Shown here piece after piece: positions 1 to 13,136 of a DNA stretch of 64,000 nt. The position numbers were made by a program, and so were the translations under genes. The DNA lies in assembly GCF_000002425.4 (NCBI RefSeq), contig NC_037273.1, positions 4,400,521-4,464,520 on the forward strand, read 5' to 3'. Every line of letters begins with the position of its first letter. The stretch's first letter is position 1. A model generated the notes under the pieces. The model was not told the DNA's origin. It did no database searches and worked only from the letters and a program-made list of their open reading frames with translations. The stretch is from Physcomitrium patens (taxonomy: Eukaryota; Streptophyta; Bryopsida; Funariales; Funariaceae).

Positions 1-1784
1 ATACCATGGCCCTAGTCATTTCGAACTTTAGCTTGATACAACCACGGTCGTCCCAATAAAATTGGGTATGAGAATATAGAGTTTCACAATTAAAAAATAA
101 TATAATTAATTTTGTAGATAATTCCCACAATTACTATATCAATTCTTCATAAAATATCCATAGGTTTAACTTGATTGGAGTTAGCCATTCTCAAAACCAC
201 TATAGTAGGCAATAAGTGATCCAAACCCAACTCCTCCATTGTAGCGACATCATAAGATTTATACTAGATCGTCCATCTACTTGCACTTCCGATACTAACA
301 CTCTATCAATTGAGACATCAATCGTAGGTGCACCTGGATTGGGATTCAAACTTACTTCTCGAATTTCTTTATTTTGAGATCTGCGACAAATTAATGAGAA
401 ATTTAAGATAGTTTGGCACTCAGGTGCTACCGCTAATAGTTGCTTCATAGAGATTGTGGACTGTATGGTGCCCAAATCTTTTAGAATATCATCTAATTTT
501 GTATTAGTGATAATTTTCAATGTCTGTTTCTTCTTTCCAGTCCTAGACACCGACGTAGATAAATTAGTTTTCTCTATATTGGAAATTGATAAAACTATTG
601 GAACTCAATTTGACAAAGCTTGTAAAATCGGTTCTTTCAACGGATAAGATTGTTCTTGCAATTGGACAGATATTGGTTCCTTAGAATTCACGCCTCTTAG
701 AAGATATTTCAACGGAAAGGATGTTTTTCAAAATTGTATAGAGAACGAAACATTTTGACACGGAACCAAAGCCTTTGTAATTGGTACCTTATTAGAGTGC
801 ACAATTGATTTTGGTCTTATACTGAGTAAGGGACCTATGTCAAGACCTAAATTGAATGTCCCTGTAATTTGGTCCAATTGGCCCTTTACTTCAGGATCAC
901 CGAAATGTTGAATTGGTCCTTTCTCCTTTTGCTGACTTCTTGTAAGGACAGCTTGGACTACTTCTACCGATGAACTAGTGAATCTTAAGGACCTTGATTT
1001 ATCTCCTCCATTTTTTCTTGGCTTTGAACCTAATAATCTCAATTATTGAAATTGAACGGAGCAATACATTGCTGATAAGTATGTCCTGACTGCTTGTAAT
1101 TCGCACATACTAACACATAATTGTCACGAGCTCTAGGATGGGGACATTTACTAGCATAATGACCAATTTGTCAACAACGAAAACAACGAAGTGGTCTTCT
1201 TGTACCTCCATCTGGCATATTGGGTATCTCTACCAGTTTATACCTACTAGGCTTGTTCCATATAGGATTAGAAAATAATCTTGGTTGTCCCATTTGTACG
1301 GAGGGTACTTGGTTCGATAACGCTGGTGGAGCATATTGCTGATATCTCTGCTGCTTTTTCCCATAGTTCTGAGGGTTTGATGTAAACTCCTAATTAAAAT
1401 TGGAACTTTAAAAACTATGGAATGTTCGATTTTGTCAATTAGATCAATTTTCATTCTACCCATACATATTTCACATTTGAACTTAATTGACTTCCCACTG
1501 AGTCAGTGGGATCATGGTCTGATTGCTGAATTGTTGTCTTTGTAAATGCCAATAATTTTGGGTAGGGTACTTTCCTCCACAAAATGTATATTGAACATCC
1601 GTTTGTCTGGGTGATAGATATTTCGTATCAAAATGACCTTGTTCCTTATAATTATTACACCATACATTAAGTCTCGTATTAGAAGGCTTATGTCATTTCT
1701 CCTTATCTTTAGCCAAATTCAGGGCCAATTCTTCTTTCTTTATTAGATTTAATAACAAGATATAGTAGAAGTAATCTATTTCGT
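1..1784 (-). pseudogene. Ty3/Gypsy gag-protease relic (element E), truncated by the window edge
   Basis: On the minus strand, reading from 1784 down, are a gag with several zinc knuckles and then an aspartic-protease domain. Knuckle remnants lie near 1690-1560 (CNN..KEQGH) and 1190-1060 (CFRC, stop, QIGH....C, then C....QSGH....C). The protease has a VDGRSSINLM core within 200-550 and ends near 10-60 with an ILLGRPWL-like motif typical of plant Gypsy proteases. Frameshifts and stops run throughout. The catalytic triplet reads Asp-Gly-Arg. RT and integrase would lie off the left edge. The gag frame is still open where F1 begins at 1785, but the missing gag start is not found on the far side of F1, so a deletion has probably occurred. 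Confidence 0.7.
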
Positions 1785-3508
1785 TGTCCTGTTGTAACAT
1801 GACTATATGGTGAATATATAAATGTAAAAGATTTATTAATATTTAGTCATCTTGAATTTTAGAAATAGTAGCCAATTCCAGTGCCAATATTCAAGGGCTA
1901 CTTAATGTCATCCTACCAGTGTCATCGAACCAAATACCCTCCATACCAATGGAAGAACCAGGATTATTTTTCAATCCTACATGGAATAAGCTTAGTAGGT
2001 ATATACTGGTGGAGATACCTAATATACATGATAGAGGTGAAGGAAGACCACTTCATCGTTTCCATTGCAGACAAGTTGGTCATTATGCTTGTGAATGTTC
2101 CAATCCCAAAGCTAGTGATGATTATGTATTAATGTGTAGGAATTACAAGTAAATGAGGTATACTTATCAGCAATGTAATGCTCCATCCAATTTCAATAAA
2201 CGGGATCAACAGATCCAAAGCCAAAGAAAAATTGAAGAGATAAATCAAGGTCCTCAAGATTCTCTCATAAATCGAGTGGAATGAGTCCAAGCCATTCTTA
2301 CGAGGAGTCGGCAAAAGGAGAAAGGACCAAATCAATATTCAGGTGAATCTGATGTGAAGGGCCAATTTGACCCAATCACGGAGACATCCAATCCAGGTCT
2401 TGGTATGGGCCTCTTACCCAATATGAGACCTGACTTAGTTGGGCAACCCAATGAGGTCCCGAATATGGAGGCTTCGGTTCCATTTCAAGCTGTTCCATTC
2501 TGTATGCCGCTTCGGAGAAAACGTCCTTTCCATGGAAAGATCCTCTTAGAGACAAGAATTCCGGGGAAGCGCCATCGACTATTCCAATTTGGAGTCCAGA
2601 GCAAGAGAAAAGGAGACCACACAGAGTTAAAAGGGAGGAAAAAATAAGAAAAGGAACATTTGGAGATCAGGGTTTTGGGATCGGAGAGCTAGCTTCAAGC
2701 TCCTTCAAAAGGTATAAAATTGGGTTCATATGATTTGAGAAGACTTTTGGCAATCATTGCTGAAAGTCAGTGTTTGTATTGGTGAATTGAGTTTTTGCAA
2801 TAAAGTTAAGGCTGATATTCTTGACTGTTTTGTGAAATTAGAAAAACTTCTGCAGTTGAAATTTAGAGGTATCTAGAGGGTTGAGTATGACAAGCGCATT
2901 TAAAAAGTTGTCTTAATCTTACGGAACAGATAGAGGATATTTGACCATTAGCGTAAAGAAGTATTGAAAGTTAGCAGATTGGAGTTGTTTAGGGTTTCTG
3001 TAATATCTAGAGATCTACCAATTGAAATAAGGTGACTGTCAATGTGGTAAGTCAAGGACTTCTAGGCGGCACTCAAGATATATCAGTGTGGATTAACGGC
3101 ATTTTCATGCAACCTATAAGTTCAATTGGATTGAAACTTCTTGAGCATTTAAAACGCTTGTAAAGACACTAGTGGTAGAAGTTTATAACAATTGGATGAT
3201 CAGATTGAAAATTACAGCTTATTGAAGCTTGTTATCTAGGATTAGGATTTAAAAAATAAAAATAAAAATAAAAATAAAAATAAAACTAAAAAATAACAAA
3301 AGACTTGTATTTATAATATCTTGAAGTTATTAAAAATAGTATTTCTAAGCATTTTGTAATAGGATTAAGCTTTTACATTGAAATCCAAAATAGTTGTATT
3401 TAGATGGTTGAAATCTACTAACCTACCTGGATACTTGCAAAGCATTATTTTATCTTCCACAACCAGACATCTGATGCATTCTCAAGCAAGATAGTATATA
3501 ATACGACA
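1785..3508 (+). repeat. 5' LTR of F1 (about 1.72 kb)
   Basis: It begins TGTCCTGTTGTAACATGAC and ends ATACGACA, and matches 9496-11231 along its length. It holds a captured gag segment (about 1910-2570) and an (AAAAAT)n run near 3251-3290. The length is unusual, and the captured coding sequence explains much of it. Confidence 0.8.
1910..2570 (+). pseudogene. gag zinc-knuckle fragment captured inside the F1 LTR (copy 1)
   Basis: This LTR segment is homologous to the gag of element E, which lies nearby on the opposite strand at about 680-1340. Shared features are an RTKYPPY-like block, a knuckle ending in C-RQVG-H-YACE-C (first Cys now Arg), a second degenerate knuckle, and a GQFDPITETSNP-like tract. 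The frame is broken. Since the segment sits inside both LTRs at the same place, it was part of the LTR before this copy inserted. Confidence 0.65.
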
Positions 3509-3530
3509 TAAGTGGTGAATCCGACATAAA
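3509..3530 (+). other. F1 primer-binding-site region
   Basis: Just inside the 5' LTR is TAAG followed by TGGTGAATCCGAC. The TGG start suits pairing with a tRNA CCA end. F2 has the related TGGTGCTTCCAC at the same place. The tRNA species was not identified. Confidence 0.45.
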
Positions 3531-3669
3531 AGCTTGAGGTAGAAGGTATTGGATTTTATTTATTTTCATTTTTTTTATGGAGAATGAGAATAAAAATTTT
3601 AAAGGATCTTTGGGAGGAGCTTCAAGTAGAGCTTTTGGTGGAGTTTCTTCTAAAAGATAAGGTATGTAC

Positions 3670-4730
3670 ATGGATCCGTCCATTGCTAGTATTTTTCAAG
3701 CCCTATCATTATCTATGTAGCAACAACAAAGCAATGATTACAAAGAAGCTTTAGCAACCAAAGCTTTGCAAGCATTGATCAATAAAATTGACCAGTTTGA
3801 TGGAAGGAATATTTCAAAGTATTTAAGATGTTATATTCGAGAAATGGAATTAAATCAGATTTCTGAAAAGAAGATGGTTGAATTATTTGGATGGGCCACA
3901 ATACTGGAGATAAGAGAGCATATTACCTCAATTATGGAGCATTATGGAAATTTATGGGAGGTTTTTTTACATGCATTAAAAGATAAATATTTCTTGGAGG
4001 ACACTAATCGTGTTATTAAGAAACTATTTCTAGAATAGATTGAGCAACTTAATAAGAATTTGCAAGCAACAGAGCTACTAAAGAAATTTGAGAGGCAGTA
4101 TTCTCAATTATCAAAGGTAGAAAAATTGACATTAGAGCCGAACAAGGTTGAATTATTTCTTCAAGCTGCTAATGGAAAATTACAAGGGAAATTGGAGTTA
4201 CTTTTTGAAGACAAAGAAGAAGATGAAGGATTGACAACAAAGTGGAAAAATATTGAAAATACGGTGGGTTTGCTTGCAAAAAGAGAAAAGAAAAAAGATA
4301 GGAGTAATATTCCAAAAGCAACACAAGTACCTAAAATTTCAGTACATACAACACGACCGACAATGTCTACTTTCAATCTTCAACATCTTTATTAAAGAAA
4401 AGAGACATAGGGAGTAAAGAGATTATACGTGAAATGCGAGATCTTCAAATCAAATTAACAAGACTCGAAGAAATTACTTCTACAAATAATTTGAAGAATG
4501 TTTCAAAACAAAGGTATATACAAAGATGTATCTGGTGTGATGACAATTTACATATTAGAAAGGATTGTAGTGAATTTAATGATAAGATGTAGCAAGGAGT
4601 TATTTACTGGAAAGATGGAAAGATAGCATTAAAAGATACAGTGGATCTCCTTCAAACCAATTCTGGCAAAAGAGGTATGAGAGTATTGATTCAAGATTAT
4701 TTAAAAGAACATGGAATAGCAACATGAGAG
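3670..4730 (+). pseudogene. F1 gag remnant
   Basis: The reading frame begins near an ATG at 3670 and passes a stop almost at once. It resembles F2 gag: a block around 3766-4038 (DQFDGRNISKYLR) is followed by an acidic helical region to about 4395. A zinc knuckle CIWCDDNLHIRKDC (CX2CX4HX4C) is encoded near 4524-4568. In-frame stops interrupt it at 4036 and 4393. It would package element RNA if intact. Confidence 0.65.
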
Positions 4731-5435
4731 AGTGCAAGTTATGGCTCTAGAGTAGATGACGACTTTAGTAGAAGTATAGAAACTATTGAATTTTGGACTT
4801 CTGCCATTTCTACAATCTAAAAAAGAAAAATACCTCAGGAAGCATTATTAAGGACTGTAGCTACAATACGAAGTGCAACAAGTAGGGAAGATCTTGTTGA
4901 GTCTCTTTCAGTTCATGCATATATTGTTAAGAGCCAACATGAAGCTTTGATGGAAGAAAAGAGATGAAGAAATTTTGATGATACAAGAGGAAGAAATTCT
5001 TCTAAGAAGCAAACTCGAGGAAACCAGGCTCGTGAGGCGATTTCACAAGAATTATCTTTAAAAGATACTTCAGCATCATTGGAAGAAAAAACAAAAGAGA
5101 CAAAAGATTAAGATAAATCATTTACTTATAAGCTACTTTTTGATATTGAAGCGGCAATATATTTAAAAAATGTGCTTGAAGAACGCATATTAGACGCTAA
5201 GGTGGAATTCACATTGAAAGAGATTTTGGAAATTACAAAGAAAGAATTTCATGATGTTATCATTGACAGTATTAAATGAAAGAGGCAATTAATAGACTAA
5301 GCTGGAATGAGTCATGCTATTGATGTAAGATTATATAAAGATGAAGAAGAGGTTGATAATGATTATAAATAATCAACAAATGAAAAGAATGGATATAATC
5401 AACGAATATATTTTGAAGATTATAGTGATAAGGAA

Positions 5436-8400
5436 ATGGAAGCTTCAAGCCATTATACTCAAAAAGATTGGGCAAGGGCAACTACTGAAGTATTGGTGAA
5501 AGTAGGAGATATAGAAGAATCAATTGTTGTTTTAGTTGACCATGGTTTTGAAATAAAACTTATATCTAAGGATCTTTATAAGAAACAAAAGTGGCTAATT
5601 CATATAGAACATGGATGGACAATACGAGCAGCTAATAACACATGAGGCAAATTATATGGAGCTTGTTTAGATGTCAAAATTTGGATTGGAGATGTTGTGA
5701 CAAAACAACATTTCTTTATTCAAGATACAATGTCTTATGCATTGATTTTAAGACAACCTTATATTATGGCAACACGGATGGAAACAAAAGTACTTGATGA
5801 AGGTTTTGCTTATACAAGGGTATGTAGTGAAGATGGAAGGAAAGGTGTACAATTTCTAACAGTACCTCCTAATCATGGACAAAATCAAGATAGATTGAGG
5901 AAAAAACCATTGCCAAGGATTGTTGAAGAATTTAAGGATTTTGACGAAGTACCACTATAAAGCGAGATTATGGAGGTACAAAAGAGGAGGTACTCTTGCA
6001 AGATAAAGATGCCTTTGATACAAATTTTATTAGTATTTTTAAAAATAGAAATATTATGTATAAGAAATTTGATGATTTTAAAAGAAAAGAAAAAAAAATT
6101 GTATAGTATTGAAAGGAAATTACCCAAGTTAGGGACATTAGAAGATGATGAGAAGATTTTAGGTGTTTATGAAGAAAATGGATTAGAGGATTCTTTAGAA
6201 TTAATTACATCTATTGGATTAGGAAATAATGATAAGATCATAGAAATTCAATCCAGGGAGGTTTATTCTATACTTGAATCTTTTGAAGCACCAGAAGTTA
6301 TTGTAGAATCAAAATATAAAACAATAGATAAAAAGATAAAACCTGTTGCTAGATCTTTATTAGAAGATTCTAAGGAACAAATAGAAGAAGCATCAAAAGA
6401 AGAGAGTTTAAGAGATCCAAAGAAGATTGGGCATCACTTTACAAAGGAGACTTTTGAAGAATTAAAGATTGGATGTGATGGTTCTTTATTTCCAACAAAA
6501 ATTGAATATTTTAAAAAAATACTTAGGAAACGAGATAAATCATTTGCCTTTGGGTCTCATGAATTAGAATGTGTAGATCCTAATGTTATTGCTCCTATGG
6601 TTATCTTTACAGTACCTCATGTACCTTGGAACTTAAGTCCAATTTCCGTGCTAAGGGCACATTTACCTAAATTGATGGAATTATTGAAAGAAAAGATGCA
6701 AATAAAAGTTTTGGAACCTTCTTTTGCTCCATATTCTAGTCGTTGGTTTACGGTGCCTAAGAAAAATGGATCATTACGTTTTATTCAAGATATGGAGCCA
6801 ATGAATGCAGTAACTATAAGAAATGCACGTATAGGACCTTTAATAGAAGAGTTTATAGAAGCGTTTGCAAGAAGGGTAATTTAATCAATGGACGATTTAT
6901 ATTCAAGTTACGATCGATTTCAACTTGTGCATGGGAGTAGAGATGTAACAACAATGAGAACACCACTTAGATTGCTTAAAATGTGTACTCTCCTTCAAGA
7001 TGCTACTAACTCAGTTGCACATATGAGGAATGGGATGAACAAAGTACTAAGAGACTTCATTCCTGAAAAAACTATGTCCTTTTAAGATGATGTTCCTATC
7101 AAAGGATGTAAAGTAGGAGAAAAAAGATGAAACTTTAGATGAAAAGGGGTGTCGCAAATATGTTGTTGATCATATACAAGATTGTGAAAAGATTATAACT
7201 CGACTTGAAGAGATTCATCATATACTTTCAGGAGAAAAATCTATATTTGGAATATAAGAAGTTCTTATTATTGGATATTTATGTAGATTTTATGGGAGAA
7301 AGCCAGATCCATATAAAGTTGATGCAATTTGAAGAATGAATGATTCATATGACTCTTTAACGGAAGTACACAAGTTTTTAGGGGCTTGTGTATTTTATCG
7401 TATATAGATTCTTCATTATGCTCATATATTAGATCTACTGTATGAATTATTACATAAGGATTATTAATTTAAATGGGAAAGAAAGCATACTGAAGCAATG
7501 CAGAAGCTAAAGGTGTTATTGGTGATACCTCCAATTTTAAGAAGAATTGATTATAACTATAATAGACAAATAATTCTTACTATGGATACTAGTCCTATTA
7601 CTATTGGATGGGCTATGGGTCAAGATAATTCAAGTCGAAATAGATTTGTAGTTTGATTTCGAGTTAAAGTTTTAAGTACTCATCAACAATCATATTTGCA
7701 AGTCAAAAGAGAACTTTGGGGAGTTGTTTCGAATGTGAAAGCTAAAAAGGATTATTTGATTGCTGCAGTAGTAGTAATTGAAACGGATTGCTTGCCATTA
7801 CTTGGGATGATTACTAATTGTTCAACATCGGATATTGCAATGTTAAGATAGATTGCTTATATTAAATCATTAAATCTGAAATTTAAGCATGTTGCTCAAA
7901 AAATAATTTAGTAGCAGAGATGCTATCTAGAGCAAGATATGAAAGAGAAGACGAAATGGTTGAAGACATTGATGATGTTGGATCAAAATTCTATTCAGTA
8001 TCAAATCTTAACAAAGAAGACAAGTTATTTCTTGAAGAATTTTATGAAGGAGAATTATTGGATATTGGTCATTATTTGAATATCTTAACTAAACAAAAAA
8101 ATTGGTCTACAAAAAAATTTAAACAAATAAGAAAAAAAACATATAGATTTTTGCTTTAAGAAGGATTCTTATGGAAGAAACCAAAGAAAGGAATTGAAAT
8201 GCCACAAAGAGTGATAGGCAATAAGGAAGAGAAACAAAAATTATTAAAGGGGTTTTATGATAGTTTATGGACAGGATATAAAGGAATTTGGGCTACTTTT
8301 GCTAAACTTAAGGAACGATATTGGTGGAGAAATATGTATCAAGATGTGCTCTTATTTGTAGAATCATGTGAAATTTGTCAAGCATATTCTAATATACGAC

Positions 8401-9432
8401 ATCGAGATGGTCTTTATCCTACATATCCTCTAGTTATTCATTTTAAATAGGTTGTTGATTTGGTTGTTATGCCAATCGGGTTATGGCAAATGAGATATTT
8501 GGTCTTAGCTCATGAAGACTTATCAAATCAAGTAGAAGGAAGAGTATTGAGAATAAAAAATACGACAGGAATTTGTAGATTTTTGCTTGAAGATGTTATT
8601 TGCCGCTACGGATGTGTAGGAAAAATCACTGCAGATCATGGAGAATTAAATGCATAAGAAGCTCATGAATTCTTTGAAAGATATGGAATTAAACTATCAC
8701 TGACTACTACTTATAATCTTGAAGGAAATGGAAAAAGTGAATGTGGTCAACCACCGATTGTGAAAGCATTAATTAAAGCTTGTAATGGGAAGGTTAGAAA
8801 ATGGCCACGACTTTTGTCATTTGCATCATAAGCTGATCGAACAATTCATAGCTCAGTAATGGGATATATGCTTATTGAGCTTACAACATGCCAAAAACTA
8901 ATTATGCCAATTGAAGAAAAAGTACCTACTTGGAGTGTGCTACCACAAGAAGATGGATTGACAAGAGAAGAACTTCTAGCTATTAAAATTCAACAATTAG
9001 AGCAAAGATCAGGAGATGTGTAAATAGCATTAGAAAGGTTAAAAAGAGCGAGGTTACAAAACAACACGATTTGATAAGCAACAGCGATTGAGGCCTAAAG
9101 TAATTGAAGAAGGTGATTGGATTTTGGTCTATGATAGTAGCTTAGATAATCAACATAGTCATTTAAGGAAGTTTTCTAAACGATGGTTTAGACCATATGT
9201 GGTAACAACTGCTTATGATAATGTAACTTACTCATTGCGGGAGTTAAATGGAACAAGGTTAAAAATACCAATTAGAGGGAAGCAAGTAAAAATATTTAAA
9301 CAAAGACACACAGAAATAAATATAGAAGACCTTGGTGAAGATATAGATATTCGTCAACATCAAGATGAATTTGAAAAGGATAGCAAAAATGATGAAGAAG
9401 ATTTGGACGAAGACTTGGAGAACGTATTATGA
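5436..9432 (+). pseudogene. F1 protease-RT-RNase H-integrase remnant
   Basis: Domains in order: protease with VDHG active-site motif (5436-5960), RT (about 6580-7110, with catalytic FLDD now F-stop-DD), RNase H (about 7500-7930), integrase zinc finger and core (about 8199-8830, ERYWW and CEIC; DHGE for the second core Asp), and a C-terminal acidic tail (9088-9432). Frames change several times and more than a dozen stops occur. There is no chromodomain. The order and residues match F2. Confidence 0.7.
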
Positions 9433-9495
9433 ATCAAACAACAACTGAGTTATTTGGTGCATACCAGAGGATGCATAGGTTCAAAGAAGGGTGGA

Positions 9496-11230
9496 TGTCA
9501 TGTTGTAACACGACTATATGGTGAAAATATAAATAAAAAAGATATTATTAATATTTAGTCATTTTGGATGTTAGAAACAATGACCAATTTTAGTGCCAAT
9601 ATTCAGGGTCAATTAATGTCATCCCACAAGCGTCATCGAACTAAGTACCCTATGTACCAATGGAAGAACCAGGATTATTTTCCAACCCTACATGGAACAA
9701 GCCTAGTAGGTATATACCGGTGGAGACAACCAATATGTATGATGGGGGTGAAGGAAGACCACTTATCTTTTCCATTGCAGACAAATTGGTCATTATGCCA
9801 AAGAACATTCCAATCCCAAAGCCAATGATGATTACGTGCCAGTGTGTTGAAATTGCAAGCAAACGAGGCATACTTATTAGCAATGTAATGCTCCGTCCAA
9901 TTTCAATAAACGGGATCAACAGATCCAAAACCAAGGAAAAATTGAAGAGATAAATCAAAGTCCTCAAGATTCTCTGATAAATCGGGTGGAATGAGTCCTA
10001 CCCATTTTTACCAGGAGTCGGCAAAAGGAGAAAGGACCAAATCAATATTCAAGTGAGTCTGATGTGAATGGCCAATTTGATCCAATTACGGAGACATCTA
10101 ATCCAAGTCTTAGTATGGGTCTCTTATCTAGTATGAAACCTAACTTGGTTGGGCAATCCAATGAGGTTCCGAATACGAAACCTTCGGTTCCATTTCAAGT
10201 TGTTCCATTCTGTATGGCATTTCAGGGGAAACGTACTTTCCGTAGAAAGATCCTCTTAGAGACAAGAATTCCGATGAAGCGCCATTAACTGTTCCAATTC
10301 GGAGTCCAGGGCGGGAGAAAAGGAGACCAGACGGAGTTAAAAGGGAGGAGAAGATAAGAAAAGGGGCATTTGGAGATCAAGGTTTTGGGGTCGGAGAGCT
10401 AGCTTCAAGCTTCTTCGAAAGGTGTAGAATTGGGTTCATATGATTTGGGAAGACTTTTGGCAATCGTTGCTGAAAGTCAGTGTTTGTATTGGTGAATTGA
10501 GTTTTTGCAATAAAGTTAAGATTGATATTCTTGACTGTTTTGTGAAATTGGAGAAACTTCAGCGGTTGAAATTTAGAGGTGTCTAGAGGGTTGAGTATGC
10601 CAAGCGCATGCAAAAAGTTGTGTTAATCTTACGGAACAGATAGAGGATATTTGACCATTAGCGTAAAGAAGTATTGAAAGTTAGCAGATTGGGGTTGTTT
10701 AGGATTTTTGTAATATCTGGAGATCTACCAACTGGAATAAGGTGACTTTTGGCATGATAAGTCGAGGACTTCTAGGGGGCAGCCAAGATACATCAGTGTG
10801 GATTAACGGCGTTTTCTTGCAACCTGTAAGTTGGATTGGATTGAAACTTCTTGAGCATTTAGAAGGCTTGCAAAGACACTAGTGGTAGAAGTTTATAACA
10901 ATTGGACAATCAGATTGAGAATTACAGCTTGCCGAAGCTTGTTGTATAGGGTTAGGGTTTAAAAAATAAAAATAAAAATAAAAATAAAAATAAAATAAAA
11001 AAATAAAACTAACAAATAACAAAAGACTTGTATTTATAATATCTTGAAGTTATTAAAAATAGTGTTTCTAAGCATTTTGTAATGGGATTAAGCTTTTACA
11101 TTGAAATCCGAAATAGTCGTATTTAGATGGTTGAAACCCACTAGCCTACCCGGATACTTACAAAACATTGTTTTATTTTCTACAACTAGATGCTGGATGT
11201 GTTCTCAAGCAAGATAGCATGTAATATGAT

Positions 11231-11231
<1 letters not shown>
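9496..11231 (+). repeat. 3' LTR of F1 (about 1.74 kb)
   Basis: It follows a polypurine tract GAAGGGTGGA at 9486-9495 and starts TGTCATGTTGTAACACGAC. It matches the 5' LTR throughout, including the captured gag segment and the (AAAAAT)n run (about 10960-11005). It ends near ATATGATA, a decayed version of the 5' LTR end ATACGACA. Confidence 0.78.
9624..10290 (+). pseudogene. gag zinc-knuckle fragment captured inside the F1 LTR (copy 2)
   Basis: This is the counterpart of 1910-2570. It repeats the RTKYPMY block, degraded knuckles and the GQFDPITETSNP tract. Point changes differ from copy 1, as expected for LTRs ageing independently. Confidence 0.6.

Positions 11232-11233
<2 letters not shown>

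Positions 11234-11267
<34 letters not shown>
11234..11267 (+). repeat. 34-nt poly(A) run next to F1
   Basis: An uninterrupted A-run starts two bases after the F1 3' LTR. It is probably a mononucleotide expansion. LTR elements do not normally leave a poly(A) tail here. Confidence 0.9.
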
Positions 11268-11268
<1 letters not shown>

Positions 11269-11270
<2 letters not shown>

Positions 11271-13136
11271 GCACCAAACAAGGAAGAAGGTTTTGTCTCA
11301 TCCACCCCAACAAACTACGTTCATCCATTTTATCCAAGGGCGTTCATCCATTTTATCCAAGGGCGTTCATCCAATGACATCCAAACCCCTTTCATCCATC
11401 GATTGGAGGGCTGAGGTGGCAGGGCAATCGAGTGCCATGTCTGAATTTCGACAACACAGATCGACATGATCCAGGACTGGCAACCGACTTCGGGACCAAG
11501 CAGCATCGCAGCAATTGCATCTCAATCCCTTCACCACCTTTCAAGCGTCCAAGCCCACTCTCCGCAAGGCAACCAACCGTCCTCACTGGAAACAGAAGAT
11601 TTGTTTGGAGTCGTTCATACACAAGTGGGTCCCGTAAGTGAAGTTGAGTTGCATGTTTATAGCTCACTGACGTCGGAGGAATCACCCAAGGTGCCATACG
11701 TCGAGGAAGAGTCGTTGGTATTGGACCCGGATCTGCCCAACCCCGCGTCGACAGCTCCTCCTTCGCTCCCGTTACCACAACTCTGATGATCGTTCCTGCA
11801 GGTGAGTGACTATTGTTCCTATTAATGAATTTTGGTTAGGAGGTGACGACACTCCGTCTTAACAGTCGATTGTTGATTCGATGTGCTGGTTTATCGGGAA
11901 GTTTTTGTGGAATTCGATTTGGTGAGCTAGGGTGAGGTTTTGACAAAACATTGTTGGAGTTGAGGTGGCGGTTGAAGAATCTGTCGATTTTTTAACATAT
12001 TTTCCTAAGATGTAATTTGATTTGATTTGATTTGATTTTTTTTTTTTTTTTTTTTTTTTTTAGCTATCCTTTTGATTAATCCTTCCATGGTGTCCTCCTG
12101 TCATCTTTACGACTGTATCGTCATATTTCAATTATATCTTTCCTAGCAGTCGTCGAATATCCTCAGCTGCGCTTTTACTGTATGTGTCTGTTGATTCACC
12201 TTCTTTCACTTCTATTTACCTTTTGGCCCTAATTACTTTCCTCACGTTATAGCCAATTCTTCCTATTGTCTCGACCATCCTGTCGAGAAATGTTATACCG
12301 ATATGATATGGTCTTATCAGTATAATGAAGAATGCAATGGTTTCAGGAAGCATTGACCGTTGTAGCTTTGAATCTGACGAGAATGTAGATCGATTGGGAT
12401 AGACGAACCTTATCAGTAATTTTGCATGTTTGAAGTGTGCTGATATCATTGCGGGAAAGAGCAAGATGATAATGTTGTCCCAGATGCTGGCGTGGCCGAT
12501 TGCAAATCAAACTCCCACGGTTTAGCCAGGCACATTGAATCACTACATGACCAAATTTTTTTACACCATCTGAAATAGGTTTTGAGATAAATATTTTTTA
12601 TCATTCAATAATGCAGGTGCATCAAAGCCCTGCTAGAATCATGTTCGTGTCCAATACCAGATCATTTTCTTTACATTAGGGTGGGCAGGATCTGAGCAGC
12701 ATCTAATGTGCGACAACTTTTTCGTAGGATGCCGCAGCCTTCCGCGGGCCTATTTAGGTAGGAGGAAATCATCAATAAGCTTGCCGCGAATTCCAATGTC
12801 GATTTGAATGACACAAACAAGCTCTTCGCTGAGCTGCTCGAGCCTCCTTTTTTTTGAGGGAGTAAAATCGTGCAAAACTTCCTTGCCTCCTGCAGCTTCT
12901 GGAACCGACTGCACATTGCTATTCACAGTCGAAATTTGGCAAAGCATCTGGAGGTCATTACACAAAGAATTAGCCTCTCCATGAGGATCATAATCTGTCT
13001 TCGGTACACGAGGATGCTCAAGTATGCGCAAGTATGCCTTCTTAAAAAATGGCTACAAACGTGAGAAGAGCGTAATAGACTGGTGGTTTGCTAGTGTGTC
13101 AGAATTCAGGGAAAGCCGATTCCCACCTTGCTGTAA
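11269..13136 (+). other. Upstream part of an eroded host locus; no firm exon
   Basis: Base composition changes from AT-rich retroelement to near 50% GC. A 23-bp direct duplication (GTTCATCCATTTTATCCAAGG core) occurs at about 11321-11366. An open frame at 11466-11786 contains a possible donor CCCGTAAGTG near 11634, and a stronger donor CAG/GTGAGTG lies near 11802. A T-run occupies 12036-12061. A short frame near 12762-12856 (EEIINKLAANSNVDL) may be an exon. None can be assigned to a family. Confidence 0.3.

Larger units (their letters stand above)
1785..11231 (+). mobile_element. Decayed fungal-type Ty3/Gypsy retrotransposon F1
   Basis: Two direct LTRs (1785-3508 and 9496-11231) flank a gag-PR-RT-RNaseH-IN interior of about 6 kb related to the better preserved element F2 at 40102-47819. 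The RT (TVPHVPW, FIQDM, SRWFTVPKK, VPIKG) resembles Gypsy elements common in basidiomycete fungi and reported in non-seed plants. There is no chromodomain. The interior has many stops and some frameshifts, so the copy is dead. I found no matching target-site duplication: TTCGT is on the left and GCAAA on the right. Confidence 0.8.

Noticed and set aside
11232..11267. Poly(A) after F1 as a sign of LINE-type retroposition
   Set aside because: A retroposed LTR-element RNA would end in the R region, not at the LTR terminus, and no flanking duplication is seen.
11392..11778. 128-codon minus-strand frame
   Set aside because: It overlaps plus-strand frames with better donor signals and shows no recognisable domain. 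Its length is expected at this GC content.
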